A stretch of DNA of 64,000 nucleotides from Calendula officinalis (GCA_963853835.1 OY970822.1:9983501-10047500), one strand, 5' to 3'; positions 47,319 to 60,193 are shown, numbered from the stretch's first letter. Notes: a model not told the origin generated them from the letters alone. Program-made: numbers and translations.

Positions 47319-47848
47319 GAGCATCTCCAATGGTAACTTATTCAAAAGCTTATTACTATTTAAATAAGTCTTTGAATGACTTTTTGCTATTGGAGTGAAG
47401 AGCTTTTTTAAAAGCTTTTTTCAATGACTTATTCTTCCATGACCTCTTAACTTTCTTTCAATGTTTGATTTATTTAGTACTCATATTTACTAATTTTACA
47501 TTTTAAACCCTAGATAAATTTATATATGAATTCTTTATTATTTTTAAAACTAGAAATGATAATTTTGTCATATTTTAATATTTTTTATAAAGAACAAAAA
47601 TGATGATAAGTTTTGTTATTTTGTGGTATATTAAGTATTATAAAATACTATAAAAATGATCAAATTATATATGAGGGGCATTTATAAAACATTTGAGATA
47701 CATAAAGGTAAACTAGTAATATTAATAAGAAAAAGCTTTTTGAAAGGTTAACCATTGGAGATGCTTTTTTTAAATAGGTTTTTTGTTAATAGATAGTTGA
47801 TGTGTCAAAAGTAATAAGTCTTTGTGAGGTTAACCATTGGGGATGCTC
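47319..47848. mobile_element. Harbinger/Tourist-type MITE
   Basis: The inverted ends GAGCATCTCCAATGGTAA and GAGCATCCCCAATGGTTAA are flanked by TTA (47316-47318 and 47849-47851). A 3-bp TTA duplication and this terminal repeat are typical of plant Tourist/PIF-Harbinger MITEs. 530 bp, no ORF. Confidence 0.82.
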
Positions 47849-48103
47849 TTATCTCTCTAATTTGGATAATGATGACAAAGTGTGGCACCTCGAATCTAAT
47901 TACATATTAGGGATATTTTGGTCTTTTGACGATATATAGTTTAGTGTTTAAATATTCAGTTATGTACCAAGCGTGATATTATCTTTCCCATGAAACAAGT
48001 TGCATTTTTATTTTTAATCGTCTTTTCTATATAGATGCTGGGTTTTATATTAGCATAGTATCCATCTAAAACAACCTACCATAACTCACTTCCAAATATA
48101 TTA

Positions 48104-48354
48104 CTTTCTCCGTTTAAAATAAGTTATAATTTGATGTTTTATGTTTTTAAGACAAAAATTATAATGCATGTTAAATTATATTAATTTGGATAGTTAGTGG
48201 GGGATAAGTCCCACACATCTTGAATAAAATGAGTTTAATGAAGCCCACACATTTTGAATAATTAATTTGTCATTTCACTATATTAAATGAGATAAATAGT
48301 AGATGTGAGTCCTATTATTTTTTTGTCAAATAAGACAGTATTAAACGTATGAAG
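48104..48354. mobile_element. Stowaway-type MITE, diverged
   Basis: TA-flanked, starting CTTTCTCCGTTTAAAATAAG and ending GTATTAAACGTATGAAG. The inverted match is weak at the right end. Confidence 0.55.
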
Positions 48355-48554
48355 TATATAAACAATTTTAGATAAATCTCTAGATATTCGTTATTTCCGG
48401 TTATAGTAATCTATTTAGGGTTATATCTACTTTTCTAATACTTAATAGAGACTTTTTTGTTTAATAACAAAAGAAAAAAAAAGTCTTAATTTTGTTAGAC
48501 TATCCCCATAGGGAGGGGAGGGTTGGGTTGGGTCATGGTACAAAAATAATAATA

Positions 48555-48734
48555 CTTCTTCCGTCTTATTTTTATTGTTTATGTTTTCTTTTTTAAATGT
48601 TCCAAAATGATTACCCGCTTGCAAATTTAACCAATGGTAAAGATAAAATTACATTGGTTGCACAGTGTAATAAATGTATTTTTTTTAAACTATGTGATTT
48701 TCAAATGTGGACAATAATTTTAGGACAGATGAAG
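48555..48734. mobile_element. Short Stowaway-type MITE
   Basis: TA-flanked 180-bp element starting CTTCTTCCGTCTTATTTTTATTG and ending CAATAATTTTAGGACAGATGAAG, an imperfect inverted repeat. Confidence 0.65.
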
Positions 48735-48810
48735 TAATAAATTAAGAGGGTTATGGAAAAGAAACAGTCTAGACTTTGTGGAGGAATAAGGTTGTGACCT
48801 TGGGTCACAC

Positions 48811-48920
<110 letters not shown>

Positions 48921-48989
48921 GTTATTGTTATTGTTGTTATTTTTATTTTTTTATTAGTAAGTCGGGTAGGATTAAGTTAGGTTGCTAAT

Positions 48990-49440
48990 AAGAGCATAAA
49001 GTGTGGAAGGGTAGTTATAGCCATGTTATAGCATTTTTGGGCTTATAACTTGGCTATAACTTGGAGAGGGAAAAATGGCTCCCTGGTGTTATAGGTAAAG
49101 TGGTGTTATAGGGGTCCCACATTTATTATTTGGTGTATTTTGATTGGTTGGACACCCACCCCACCCGCCCCCACCCCCGGCCCCCTCTCTTTGGAGAGTC
49201 GTTGTTTCTACGACGAAAAGGGCATAACGAACAAATGGCGAGAAGGGCGGTGTCATTTTGGCGAGGTTAAAAGACAATAACGGGGGTATGGCGGATCTAT
49301 ACCCCATGCTCCAAGTGTGAAAATTAGATTATAGTGGGTTGTGTAAGTGAAAAAAGGAAAATTTATTTTTTTAATAAAAATTTAGATTGGGTTAAGGGCT
49401 TACTTCTCTCATTTTGTTTCCCTACTCCGGCTATAGGACA
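48990..49440. other. Low-copy or MITE-like intergenic block
   Basis: The segment starts TAAGAGCATAAAGTGTGG and contains GGTGTTATAGGTAAAGTGGTGTTATAGGGG and a C-rich stretch. The GAGCAT start resembles Tourist-like ends, but I could not find the matching right end. Confidence 0.3.
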
Positions 49441-49941
49441 ACAATAACTTTTAGGAAAATGATAATGACATCCCTTAATAAAACGTCAAGACATGTATCA
49501 AAAACTTATAAAATAATTAATAACCGCCCCCCTGCATTTTAGGAATCAACCCCCACCAGTAAAGGTACAAACGATTTATGCACGTAACTACCTATTAATG
49601 ACAGCCTTAAGGGCTGTCATTAACAAAACCCTAATTGTTAATCATAAAAATTTCGAAACGAGATGGGAAGACAAAATAAAGGCCCAATAAGTGAGCCTGA
49701 TCTTCCATTGATTTGGTTTTAGCGGGGAAAAGGAGACAAAAATCCAAAAGTGAGGGGGTCATATAATTGGAAGAAAATTTCCATCGCCTTTTGTATTATC
49801 TTTGGACCGTATAAACACATTTTTTGGAAGCAATGACTTAAAGTGATGGATTTAACCTTTTTATGATTACTGAGAATTATCTTGCGGAAAAAATGACAAA
49901 TTATTAATCCGATATACTTGGTTTTTCGACAAACAAATTAT

Positions 49942-50521
49942 TAGGGGTGAGCATAAAAACCGAAAAATTGAACCGAAACAGAAAAACCCGTAAAAACCGT
50001 CCTGAAAAAATCGAACCATTTGAAAAACCAATGCCAACGGATTTGAATTTTGGAAAACTCGAATGTTTGGGGCGGTTTTTGGGGGCATATGAAAAACCCA
50101 ACCGAAAACCCCGCCCCGCCATTATATATCTTTCAATTTTAAAAAAAATATTCTTATGTTTATAAAAGATTTGACATTTAATTATCATTTAAATAAAAGA
50201 TATGATTGAAATTTTAGGTGATTTATTCCTATATTATAGGTTTCAAGTTATGCTAGTTGAATTTATTATTTAATTATATTAAACCTACTAGTTGTTTTTT
50301 ATTTATAACGAAACGTGTTATGGTTTAGGAGTTTGAATCATAATATTAATTTTTAAGGTAACAAATTGGTAAATTTAGCGGAAAACAAAAAACCGAAAAA
50401 AACCCTGAAACCGAACCGAAAAACCCGAAAAACCGAAACCGAACGGGGTGTAATTCTTAAAAACCCGAACTTTTGGGGCGGGGTTTGATTTTAGTTAAAA
50501 ACCACCCGATGTTCACCCCTA
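49942..50521. mobile_element. hAT-type MITE with AAAACCG repeats
   Basis: Terminal inverted repeat TAGGGGTGAGCA / TGTTCACCCCTA. Flanks CAAATTAT and CAATTATA agree only in part, so the duplication has changed. The ends are rich in AAAACCGAA repeats. The short ORFs inside are not genes. Confidence 0.7.
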
Positions 50522-51249
50522 CAATTATAATATTTGTAGAAAATATAAAAGAGTATTGTATTAAGTAAGAATAAGAAGGTTGGGGTAAAAATATACATAC
50601 CCCATTAATTTATGGGAAATGATAATGACAGCCATAAGGAATATCAATAAGAGGCTAATATCAATGTAAACCAACCCTTACATTTTAGGAATTACTTGTT
50701 TATCAATGAATGTACAACTCATTTATGCTTTTTAGAGATAGACTGTTATTAACAAAACTCTTAATTTATATAGAAGATCATATACGTAAGTGTATAATGG
50801 TAGTCCTTACTTTAAAAGAAACAATTAGGAAACTTAGATTTATCTATACTAGACATGCCTACTAGAGAGTCTTGAGAATCCTAATTAGGTCTATATAACT
50901 ATGTCTTAGATATCATGCTTTATATGTCTTATATGATTAATCTGTTCTATATGATTTATCTATCCTTTAAATATGTATAATTAACATACTTCACATGTCA
51001 ATCAAATATATTTACTCGCTTCACATGCATTATGCATACATAAGTCGGTAGTCCACATATTTTATAATTTTATATGTTTTAAATACTTTACATAATTTAT
51101 ATACATAGTTTATATATATTATATGTTCTACCTCATCTTCTAGAAATGTAGATTTACATGCAAAGCATGTTTTTCATGAATCATGATAGTACATTTTTAT
51201 TTATTTCTTTATTTTTTTATATTGAAGATATAATTGTCTAAATCATATA
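50522..51249. other. Intergenic, repeat remnants
   Basis: GGAAATGATAATGACAGCC near 50613 recurs in diverged form at 49456 (GGAAAATGATAATGACATCC), and both are followed by similar ACATTTTAGGAATTA and TTATTAACAAAA-like blocks. They are probably remnants of one unclassified element. Otherwise nothing. Confidence 0.35.
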
Positions 51250-51561
51250 CTTCCTCCGTATCAAAATAAGTGACACAAATTGGCTTACACGCTTTTTGAG
51301 GTAAAAGATTAAAGTAGAGGTTAAAATAGATTAAAGTACATAGTTAGTGGAGAATGAGTCTCACTTTTCTTGAATAAAGTGATATTAATGAGTTTTAAAA
51401 GTAAAAGTAAAAGTATAAGGGTAATTTCACTTTATTAAAGTAGATAGTTAGTGGTATGGGTCCCACTATTTTTACCAAATAAGAAAAGTTTTCAAAGTAT
51501 GTCACTTATTTTGATACACCCCAAAATGGAAAGTGTGTCACTTATTTTGATACGGAGGAAG
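51250..51561. mobile_element. Stowaway-type MITE, well preserved
   Basis: TA-flanked with the inverted ends CTTCCTCCGTATCAAAATAAG on both sides, identical over about 21 bp. 312 bp. Confidence 0.9.
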
Positions 51562-52203
51562 TATCTTTTATTTTTACGAGGAGCAATGTTGTTGATGATG
51601 ATAACTCTATAAAATGTTAAAAACCATTACCATTATATTTAGCAACGAAATTTTTACATGTTAAGAAATGGACTTCCATTGAAGATATTCATTTAAATTA
51701 CGCCAAAAGTATCATTTCAGTTTCGTGACAAAATGCCAGATGACTTTCCTACGTAAACACACAAAGTGATAGAAAAGGATGGTGCTTATAAAAATTTGTG
51801 TGTGGATAGAAAGGTGACAAGTTCCAGCATGTTATAATTCTTAAGTTGTAAGTTACTAATAACTTTGATCGTGATTTTAAGCTGATTTGAAAGTGCACCA
51901 GGCTAGTTTTATTTATTAATTTACACATAAAGTGTTACAAATTAATAAGTTGGAGACCTGTGTGCATCTTATTTGCATTTGTATGTTATGTCATTAACTA
52001 GTGAGACTAACTTATAACACGTCAAACAGGTGGTTTGAGAATTCGAACAGGATTCTGTTTAAATCGACAAAAAGTTCGATTTAGTTTCCAGAAGTTACAT
52101 TTTAACCATATTATTTATTTACCCAACAACATTAAGAGTATATGGTACAATTAATAACGTTACCTATTACCGCTTCATTTTTCTTTCCGCACGAGACATC
52201 ATG

Positions 52204-52222
52204 GCCCGTGCGATGCACGGGC
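52204..52222. repeat. GC palindrome, Helitron-type hairpin
   Basis: GCCCGTGCGATGCACGGGC is an 8-bp stem with a 3-bp loop in AT-rich DNA, much like the terminal hairpin of plant Helitrons. The expected CTRR just after it was not found on either strand. Confidence 0.5.
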
Positions 52223-52798
52223 TTCGTTCATGATAAATAGTTATTTGAATGTAAATCATATATATTGTATTGATGTAACAAACAAAGTACAAAAAGCAAG
52301 ATCGCTAACATGTTTAGGTTGACTGCGAGTACTCTACTAAATAAGCAAAAACATATTTCTCTCTAATAAAAAGCTAACAAAATCTTTATGTAAAACAAAA
52401 ACAATAAGAAAACTCTCTCGTGTGTAACAAAATCAAAGATTAACAAAATCTTTTTACATCAAGATCATAGTGTATTATTTATAGTTTATAATATGTAACT
52501 TCTAGGTAAATGAAAATACTACTATTTAATTGAATTTAATACTATTATTTATGTTAATCTTTAATTAAATTTACTAAGTAAATATACTATTATTATAGAA
52601 TTTTCTACAATTATTTAATTAAATTTACTAAATATTATTTATTTTAGGATTCAAAAAGTACTCTATGTAAGATCGCTAACATGTTTAGCGCTGATTGCAA
52701 ATACTCTACTAAATAAGCAAAATGTGTTAAAATCCAAAGTAACAAAATCATTATCGTTTTTATTAGCGCAACACAAAACATGTTATTCATAACATATA

Positions 52799-53111
52799 CT
52801 TCCTCCGATTTAAAATAAGTGATACACTTTCTATATTTGAGTGTATCAAAATAAGTGATACACTTTAAAAACTTACCTTATTTGGAAAAAAGTAGTGGGA
52901 CCCACACCCACTAACTATATACTTTAATAAAGTGAAATAACATCTTTACCCTTACTTTTACTTTTAAACATCATTAATCTCACTTTATTCAAAATGTGTG
53001 GGACTCATTCCCCACTAACCATCCAATTAATCTAATTTAATTATCATTATCATATTTTGCCACAAAAACCGTGAAACCAACAATGTGTCACTTATTTTAA
53101 ATCAGAGGAAG
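52799..53111. mobile_element. Stowaway-type MITE
   Basis: TA-flanked, ends CTTCCTCCGATTTAAAATAAG and, inverted, CTTCCTCTGATTTAAAATAAG. 313 bp. Confidence 0.88.
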
Positions 53112-53309
53112 TAAGTGAAACCATGAAGAACTTCATGGTTTGTCTTTTATAAGCAAAACTATGAATCAATAACGATATATCTTCAACTAATGTCGATTAA
53201 TGCAAACATGATGTCATACTTCTTATTTTACTTTTTTTTTTATCTCCAAAAGTACATAATAAAAAATAGAAATCCATACAAATACACAAAAACATGCGTC
53301 TCTCTAATA

Positions 53310-53673
53310 AAAATACTAACAAAATCTCTATGTGAAACAAAAACAATAAGAAAACTAACTCAACTTTTTATTATATCCATATATAATAAAAACAATTGAT
53401 ACTATGAAGAACATTATGAATCATAATTATACAAACATTATAAAAATGAACATTCTAAAATTATTAAATTGATACATGATTTTATAAATTTATAAAATTA
53501 TTATAATAAACATAATTATACAAAACATTATAAAACATTATTAAATTGATACATGTTTTTATATCATCATTTGCAGGGATTTTACTTTTTTATTAAATGC
53601 ATGGTTATTTAATTTGTATTAAATGCAAGGTTATTAAATACAACTTCAAATTGGAACTCAATTTTTTATTATA
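53310..53673. repeat. Dispersed repeat copy A (matches 56416-56772)
   Basis: 364 bp starting AAAATACTAACAAAATCTC and ending GGAACTCAATTTTTTATTATA, almost identical to 56416-56772. On the minus strand it begins TATAATAAAAAATTGAG, which resembles the AT-rich 5' end of some plant Helitrons. It directly adjoins the GC palindrome at 53686. Confidence 0.8.
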
Positions 53674-53685
53674 CGAGGCAACATG

Positions 53686-53704
53686 GCCCGTGCGATGCAC
53701 AGAC
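53686..53704. repeat. Second, decayed GC palindrome
   Basis: GCCCGTGCGATGCACAGAC is the same hairpin as at 52204 with one stem base changed, followed by the same TTTGTTCATGATAAA context. The pair marks two copies of one repeat family. Confidence 0.6.
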
Positions 53705-54194
53705 TTTGTTCATGATAAAACGTTATTTGAAGGTAAATCATATACATTGTACTGCGCTAATGAGCAAAGTACTATAAGCAAGACCACTAACATGTTTAGG
53801 TTGATTGTGAGTACTCTACTACATAAGTAAAGTTTGTTGTAGGAAAATTCAAAGTAAAAATATCATTATTATTATTGTTATTAGCGCAACACAAAACATG
53901 TTACACATAACATATAAGTGATAATATAAAAAACTTCATGGTTTGTCTATTATAAGCAAAATTATGAATCAACAACGATATATTTACAACTAATGTCGGT
54001 TAATGCAAACATTATGTCTGGCATCTAATTGTACATTTTTTCAAAAAGTACATAATTAAAAATAGAAATCCATAAAAATATACAAAAACATGTATCTCTG
54101 TAATAAAAATAATAACGAAATCGTTATCTAAAACAAAAATAGTATAAAAACTTTTCGTGTGTAACAAAATCAAAGATCAACAATAATATCTTTT

Positions 54195-55075
54195 AAGTGA
54201 GCATTGAATTTACTACTATTATTTAACATATAATTTACTGCTATATATTTTATAAATTTTTTTATAGTATAATATGTAACTTCTAGTTAAATGAAAAGGC
54301 TATTATTTAATTGAATTTACTACCATTATTTATGTTATTATTTAATTGAATTTACTACTATTATTTAACATAGAATTTACAACCATTTATAAATTTTGTT
54401 ATAGTTTATAATATGTAACTTCTATTTAAATGAAAAGATTATTATTTAATTGAATTTACTACTATTATGTATGTTATTATTTAGTTTAATTTACTACTAT
54501 TATTTAACATAGAATTTGCTAATATAAATTTTAGCACTACATTTAAATATCTAAGTAATTAATGCTTCTTCAAACTTGGAACTTAATATTTAAGTTCCAA
54601 GTTTAAAGAAGCATTAATTAATTAATTTACTACTATTATTTATGTCATTATTTAATTTACTACTATTATTTATGTCATTATTTAATTTACTACTATTATT
54701 TATGTTATTATTTAATTTAATTTACTACTATTATTTAACATAGAGTTTACTACTAAAATTTTTATAAATTTTGTTATAGTTTATAATATGTAACTTCTAC
54801 ATAAATGAAAAGACATTATTTAATTGAATTTACTACTATTATTTATGTTATTATTTAATTTACTTTACTACTATTATTTAACATAGAATTTACTATTATA
54901 TATTTTATAAATATTTAGCACTACATTCAAATATCTATGTAAATAATGCTACTTACTCAATTTTTATTTAATTGAATTTACTACTATTATTTATATTATT
55001 ATTTCTTTTAATTTACTACTTTTATTTATCATAGAATTTACTATTATATATTTTATAAAATTTTAGCACTACAAC
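54195..55075. repeat. AT-rich degenerate tandem repeat field
   Basis: Many copies of TTTAATTGAATTTACTACTATTATTTATG-like units of 28-45 bp, interspersed with larger units containing TATAATATGTAACTTCTA. Regular but heavily diverged. No coding sequence. Confidence 0.75.
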
Positions 55076-55828
55076 ATCAAATCAAAACCTATTAATTGGA
55101 TTAAAAGTAAAATAACAAATCAAATGAATAACAATTGTAATATTTAACATGGTAAGACATCCATCTTAAATAATGTGTGATAATATTACACACAATCTCA
55201 TATACTATAATGATATTAGATCATTACATAATATCATCTTTATACAAAATGTATATAAACAACGAATAACAATTTTATAAATATACAAAAAAAGGTTGTG
55301 TAATTTTAAACAAAAACAACTAACATACTCTCTATAAAACAAAACCATAAAAAGTTCATCTCTATGACTTTCTTTTACTTCAAAAAATACAAATATAAAG
55401 TTTATGTTGTATTGACAATTAATAGCGAGGATGAATAACAAAATCCCTAAAGGTCTTGGTTGTTGATTCTACTTGTTAGATGTTTATTTATTATCCACCT
55501 TCCTAAATTTCACCCCATATGCAAATGTGAAATTAGCTCCCAATTATTTCGGGATAAAACCATGAGCTCCTATCATAAACTTGAATACAATATAAACGAT
55601 ATTAGCAACACCACAATTGGATTATCCAAGAAAAATAATATTTAGAGATAAAACATAAACTTAAATAATAAAGATAATACATAAGCTTACAACTTCATTA
55701 GATGAATGTATCAATCCATTGTAAGCAAAAAATGTTTCTTTTGGATGCACCTTTAGTGTGATCAAATTTTTTCAACATGAAAATGAGTATTTATAGATTC
55801 TAATGTGTACTTGAAAAGTCCTAATTTT

Positions 55829-56072
55829 ATTGAATTTTTAATTATTATCATTATTTAATTTATTTCAAAACTCTTGGTTATACAATTTAGTAAGTTTGTT
55901 AAAATTGTTATTAAAATGAATTTATCACTATAATTTATAACTCTTGATTTTACAACTTTTGAGCTTCTCAATATTTATTAACATGATTTATTTCATATTG
56001 AAATAAAACAATATAAAAATGGAACTCAATTTTTAATAGATGGTAATAAATGCAACTTCATCCATAAAACTC

Positions 56073-56151
<79 letters not shown>

Positions 56152-56396
56152 AATTTTTAATTATTATCATTATTTAATTTATTTCAAAACTCTTGGTTTT
56201 ACAATTTAGTAAGTTTGTTAAAATTGTTATTAAAATGAATTTATCACTATAATTTATAACTCTTGATTTTACAACTTTTGAGCTTCTCAATATTTATTAA
56301 CATGATTTATTTCATATTGAAATAAAACAATATAAAAATGAAACTCAATTTTTAATAGATGGTAATAAATGCAACTTCATCCATAAAACTCATTTT
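55829..56396. repeat. 246-bp direct repeats flanking a (TA)37 tract
   Basis: The segment 55829-56074 recurs at 56150-56396 with only a few differences (for example GGTTATAC versus GGTTTTAC). A perfect (TA)37 tract lies between them at 56075-56149. A local duplication with a microsatellite at the junction is the simplest reading. Confidence 0.88.
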
Positions 56397-56415
56397 TTAT
56401 ATATAGATATATATA

Positions 56416-56772
56416 AAAATACTAACAAAATCTCTATGTGAAACAAAAACAATAAGAAAACTAACTCAACTTTTTATTATATCCATATATAATAAAAACA
56501 ATTGATACTATGAAGAACATTATAAATCATAATTATAAAAACATTATAAAAATGAACATTATTAAATTGATAAATGATTTTATAAATTTATAAAATTATT
56601 ATAATAAACATAATTATACAAAACATTATAAAACATTATTAAATTGATACATGTTTTTATATCATCATTTGTAGGGATTTTACTTTTTTATTAAATGCAT
56701 GGTTATTTAATTTGTATTAAATACAAGGTTATTAAATACAACTTTAAATTGGAACTCAATTTTTTATTATAT
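56416..56772. repeat. Dispersed repeat copy B (matches 53310-53673)
   Basis: 357 bp, nearly identical to copy A except for small deletions in the ACATTATAAAA region and AT-rich length changes. It ends in TTATTATATATATATAGATG, where copy A instead meets the GC palindrome. Confidence 0.8.
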
Positions 56773-57201
56773 ATATATAGATGTTAAAAGTTAAAACAAC
56801 ACAATTATCCAACTGTTTTTGTTTGTATATGATTCCAAAACCTGTAAAACAGCAAACCACAAGACAGTTAGTTTACAGTGATAACAAATAAATGTTTGCA
56901 GAGCAAGAATTACCCGTGAATATATTTACACCGACCAAAGGTCGTTATGATATTTACATGTCACTATTTTCATAAGATGTCTTAAAACAGAAACTGTTGC
57001 CGTTTTCATACAAACTCTCAAATATGAAAAAAGATGCCTAAAAAAGCATATGATTTCCATTATAACTGTCAAAATCAAAGTAACACTAACCAGTAAAAGT
57101 CAAACGCATCTATATATGCTTGTACTTGAATGGTAAATGATCCAAAACTTTTGATGTTTGCCTGCATCACTTTATCCACAAAACACGAACCAAAAATCTG
57201 T

Positions 57202-58179
57202 TCAAATGTTTTTCTCGTGTAATACATGTGAAACATCTCCAAGAACTGTGGAATTGAAATCTGTTGCAACCCGAAAATCCAACACGGATGTGGGAAAAGA
57301 CGTTCCTGCCCTTTTTGAAGACCGTGAACGAGTCAACTCCAAACTCGGTTTTATAACCTTTTTTAAGAAACAATCCAACCCGTTATTCAATAAGTTAACA
57401 CAATCTATTGAAATATCCAATCCTTTCATTTTCAAATTGTGCTTCAATCTATTATTTAATGAATTATTAGCTGGCAAATGACCACTATAATGGCACGTTT
57501 CAGTATGGTAAGCAGAATCTAAACCACTATAAAACATTTTTCGTGTTTCTTTCGAGTGTATTTTGACCCCAAATGGAGCCCTAACCGGAATTCTACTATG
57601 AACACTGGGACTTATTGCATTTTGTTCAACTTCTTCACCATCTTCAACTGAATTAACTTCAATTGGCGGTTTGCTGCCTAGAGAAAACAACTCGGTTGCA
57701 CTTTGTTGTTGTTGTTCTTGAACTTTTGTTGTTGCCAAATTTTCAGCGATTTGAGTTTTTTCATTAAGTGGAAATGGAATTGAAATTGGTCGGTTATTAA
57801 GCTTCCTTTCACGAAGATTTGGTGTTCTTCCTTTCCTTGGGGAAGGGGGAAATGCAGATTGAAGGCCGGTTCTTGGATTGCTACCATTTGGGGCTTTTAA
57901 GGTTACAGGACAGTCATATTTTATGTGTTTTTGCGGAGGTGTTTTGGAAACAGTTGCGTTTTTCAGAATCGATATTATAAGTTCGTTGTGAAGGTGAACA
58001 TTTTCGGGACCGATTAAACCGACGCAAAGCTTGTTAAATTCTGATTTTCTGAGCTTGAGATTCAAGAATCTGGTGAGCAGATTGAAGTATTTCTCAGCCT
58101 TTTGTGACCCGATTCTCTGTTCTATCTGAATTTTCAGGTCAAAAGTGTCGATTCTGGAAAAACGCCGAACTGCCGGCAT
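57202..58179 (-). CDS. ADA1: ADA1 / Hfi1-type subunit of the SAGA coactivator
   Basis: Transcriptional adapter of the SAGA histone acetyltransferase complex; SAGA-Tad1 family proteins use a histone-fold region for assembly in the nucleus. A single coding exon of 325 residues. The start is the ATG at 58179 (MPAVRRFSRIDTFDLKIQIE); the preceding in-frame TTG at 58197 is not needed. Residues 1-75 carry the family signature: FDLKIQIEQRIGSQKAEKYF, LLTRFLNLKLRKSEFNKLC, NVHLHNELIISILKNA. A basic, proline-rich middle follows (PPSPRKGRTPNLRERKLNN), and the C-terminal half has RIPVRAPFGVKI, DCVNLLNNGLDCFLKKVIKP and LLDFRVA-like VLDFRVATDFN. A 5' untranslated intron is likely at 58299-58503 (CAG|GTTTGC donor, TTTGCAG acceptor). 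It seems intact and is typical of the plant ADA1 paralogues. Confidence 0.9.
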   Translation of the reverse strand: MPAVRRFSRIDTFDLKIQIEQRIGSQKAEKYFNLLTRFLNLKLRKSEFNKLCVGLIGPENVHLHNELIISILKNATVSKTPPQKHIKYDCPVTLKAPNGSNPRTGLQSAFPPSPRKGRTPNLRERKLNNRPISIPFPLNEKTQIAENLATTKVQEQQQQSATELFSLGSKPPIEVNSVEDGEEVEQNAISPSVHSRIPVRAPFGVKIHSKETRKMFYSGLDSAYHTETCHYSGHLPANNSLNNRLKHNLKMKGLDISIDCVNLLNNGLDCFLKKVIKPSLELTRSRSSKRAGTSFPTSVLDFRVATDFNSTVLGDVSHVLHEKNI

Positions 58180-58620
58180 TTTTGTAGTTGTTTTCAATGT
58201 CTTAGCATCATCAAAACAATTTCAGTCAAATAACTATAAATTATAACCTCCAATTTTGACTTCAGTAAATTGAAGTCAACCAGCTGCGGTATCAATTTCT
58301 GCAAATATAAAATCACAAACAAGCCTTAGATAAAAATCAAATCAAACAGAAGCTGGTGTTACTTAATTCTAACGAATCAAGCATCGTTGTCTACACTACG
58401 AAGCTCAAAAGCAAAATTAATTCAATTAATTTGCAATCAAAAAGTTATAGACATCATAATCACTATCGAAGCAGAAATAAATGTTGAAAAGGAGTAAGCA
58501 AACCTGATTAATAGGTTGAATCGATCGGAAATTGATGGATCAGAGGGAGCGAAGTGAGTAGATCGAAAGAGGAGTTAGGGTTCGTAATTTGGAATCTTTT
58601 TGTTCGGTGGAATGGGAATG
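58180..58620 (-). promoter_or_regulatory. 5' leader and promoter-proximal region of ADA1
   Basis: The untranslated first exon lies upstream of 58503, and the second leader exon is 58180-58298. GAAAGAGGAGTTAGGG... around 58570 (plus strand) looks like the leader. No TATA box can be defended. Confidence 0.45.
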
Positions 58621-58799
58621 GTGAGAGAGGGTCAAAGTCACGTGCGGTGCATTCGCAAGTGTGAAGTGAATGTGAGGTCTTGTATGGCTGCCGTCAAACA
58701 AGTACCAATCATAGCAAGTCAGCGGGTCGGTCCTTTTAACATACAATGTATATACGATGACTTCTTTCAGTTTCTCCCATATTTTTACAAATGATTTTT

Positions 58800-60193
58800 C
58801 TAACTTATACAATAAGGGCACGAGATAAGAAGTGTTTATTGAATTAAATTTACTTTTCTTATTTATAAATGTATTTATTAAATTTAAAAAATAGAATTAA
58901 CTAATATGAAATAAGGAACTTTTGAGTACAATTAACACTTCTTATCTTATACTCTAAGACATGAATTAGTCAAACCCTTTTAAAAAAATATACTCCAGAA
59001 AACTAACATTCATTTGTTTATTTAATTTCTAAAGATGTTAGATCGGTAATCATATGGCGATACCTTCCTTATATGGTGAATAGCGTTGACAATGACTTCC
59101 ATGTGTTAAGTTTGTTATGGGTAAAATTAGGTTGAAAAAGAAGATAGGATATAGTGTTAGATATCACGTGACCCATCACCCATTCATGATATAATATGCA
59201 AACTTTGTTCTCTTCCACTACCAAGAATGTTTCGTTTGTCGTTATTTTATATTCTGACTCAATTTTGTATCAATCAACCGCTAGGAATCTAATGCTATAA
59301 GTTAAAGTAATCAAGATAAAACGATTAGATTAACTGCAGACAATGGATGTATGAAAAATATCTTTTGGAGTTATTTTCTAATATGTGGGCACATCCTAGT
59401 AATTCTTTTATGTTTTATGCCGTTGCATCTATTTCATATAAAGCCTTCATTTTTATTTATGGTAAATGTAAAATTAGTATAACACACAAATATTAATGAC
59501 CAATAAATATCATTTTACTAAATTTTAGTTTATTAAGTATTTGTTATCGTGTACCCATAGAGGAGATATTAGCAAAACCCTTATAATTTATCATGTCGAA
59601 TGCTTATCATATGCATGTGCCATATGTTGTATACAAAAAGTGCAAATAAGTTCCAAATTTTAAGAGCATCAGCGAATTTCTTACAGAAAATAATGCCCTT
59701 TGTACAACTTAATCAAAAAGTGAGAAGCGTAACTTCTCAACCACCCAAGTTAGTTGCAAAACCAAGCATTCAACTAACATAATTACCACGAAACGCTATG
59801 AAAAGACTACAATTTGCAAAAAGAACAATTTTGGACGAATTGTGGAAATGTAGTGCCCAAATAAGACACCCTGTTGGCATATTTTATCCAAAATCGCCAA
59901 ATCTTGCATATCATGGACTCTATTTTATGGAGTTTTTGCAATGAATAACTCGTTGAAAAGGCAAGACAATAAAAAAGAGAATAATATCATGTAAAACAAT
60001 GCTCTGCTACAGCAGCACTCCAATATCTACCAACACTCAAGATCCCATAATGATATAAGATTAACAAAACTCTATAGATACCAACCATGTTATAATATCC
60101 GAATTCTAGACAAAATTGCCACATTTTTTAATTCATAATTAATGAGACTATATTATACTGTGGCTATAGCATATTAGCAACACGAAACCAAGC
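58800..60193. other. Intergenic, nothing recognised
   Basis: AT-rich between ADA1 and the queuosine gene. ORFs here are short and unsupported. Confidence 0.4.

Noticed and set aside
58180..58197. Six-residue N-terminal extension of ADA1
   Set aside because: The upstream in-frame codon at 58197 is TTG, not ATG; the ATG at 58179 gives the family N-terminus.
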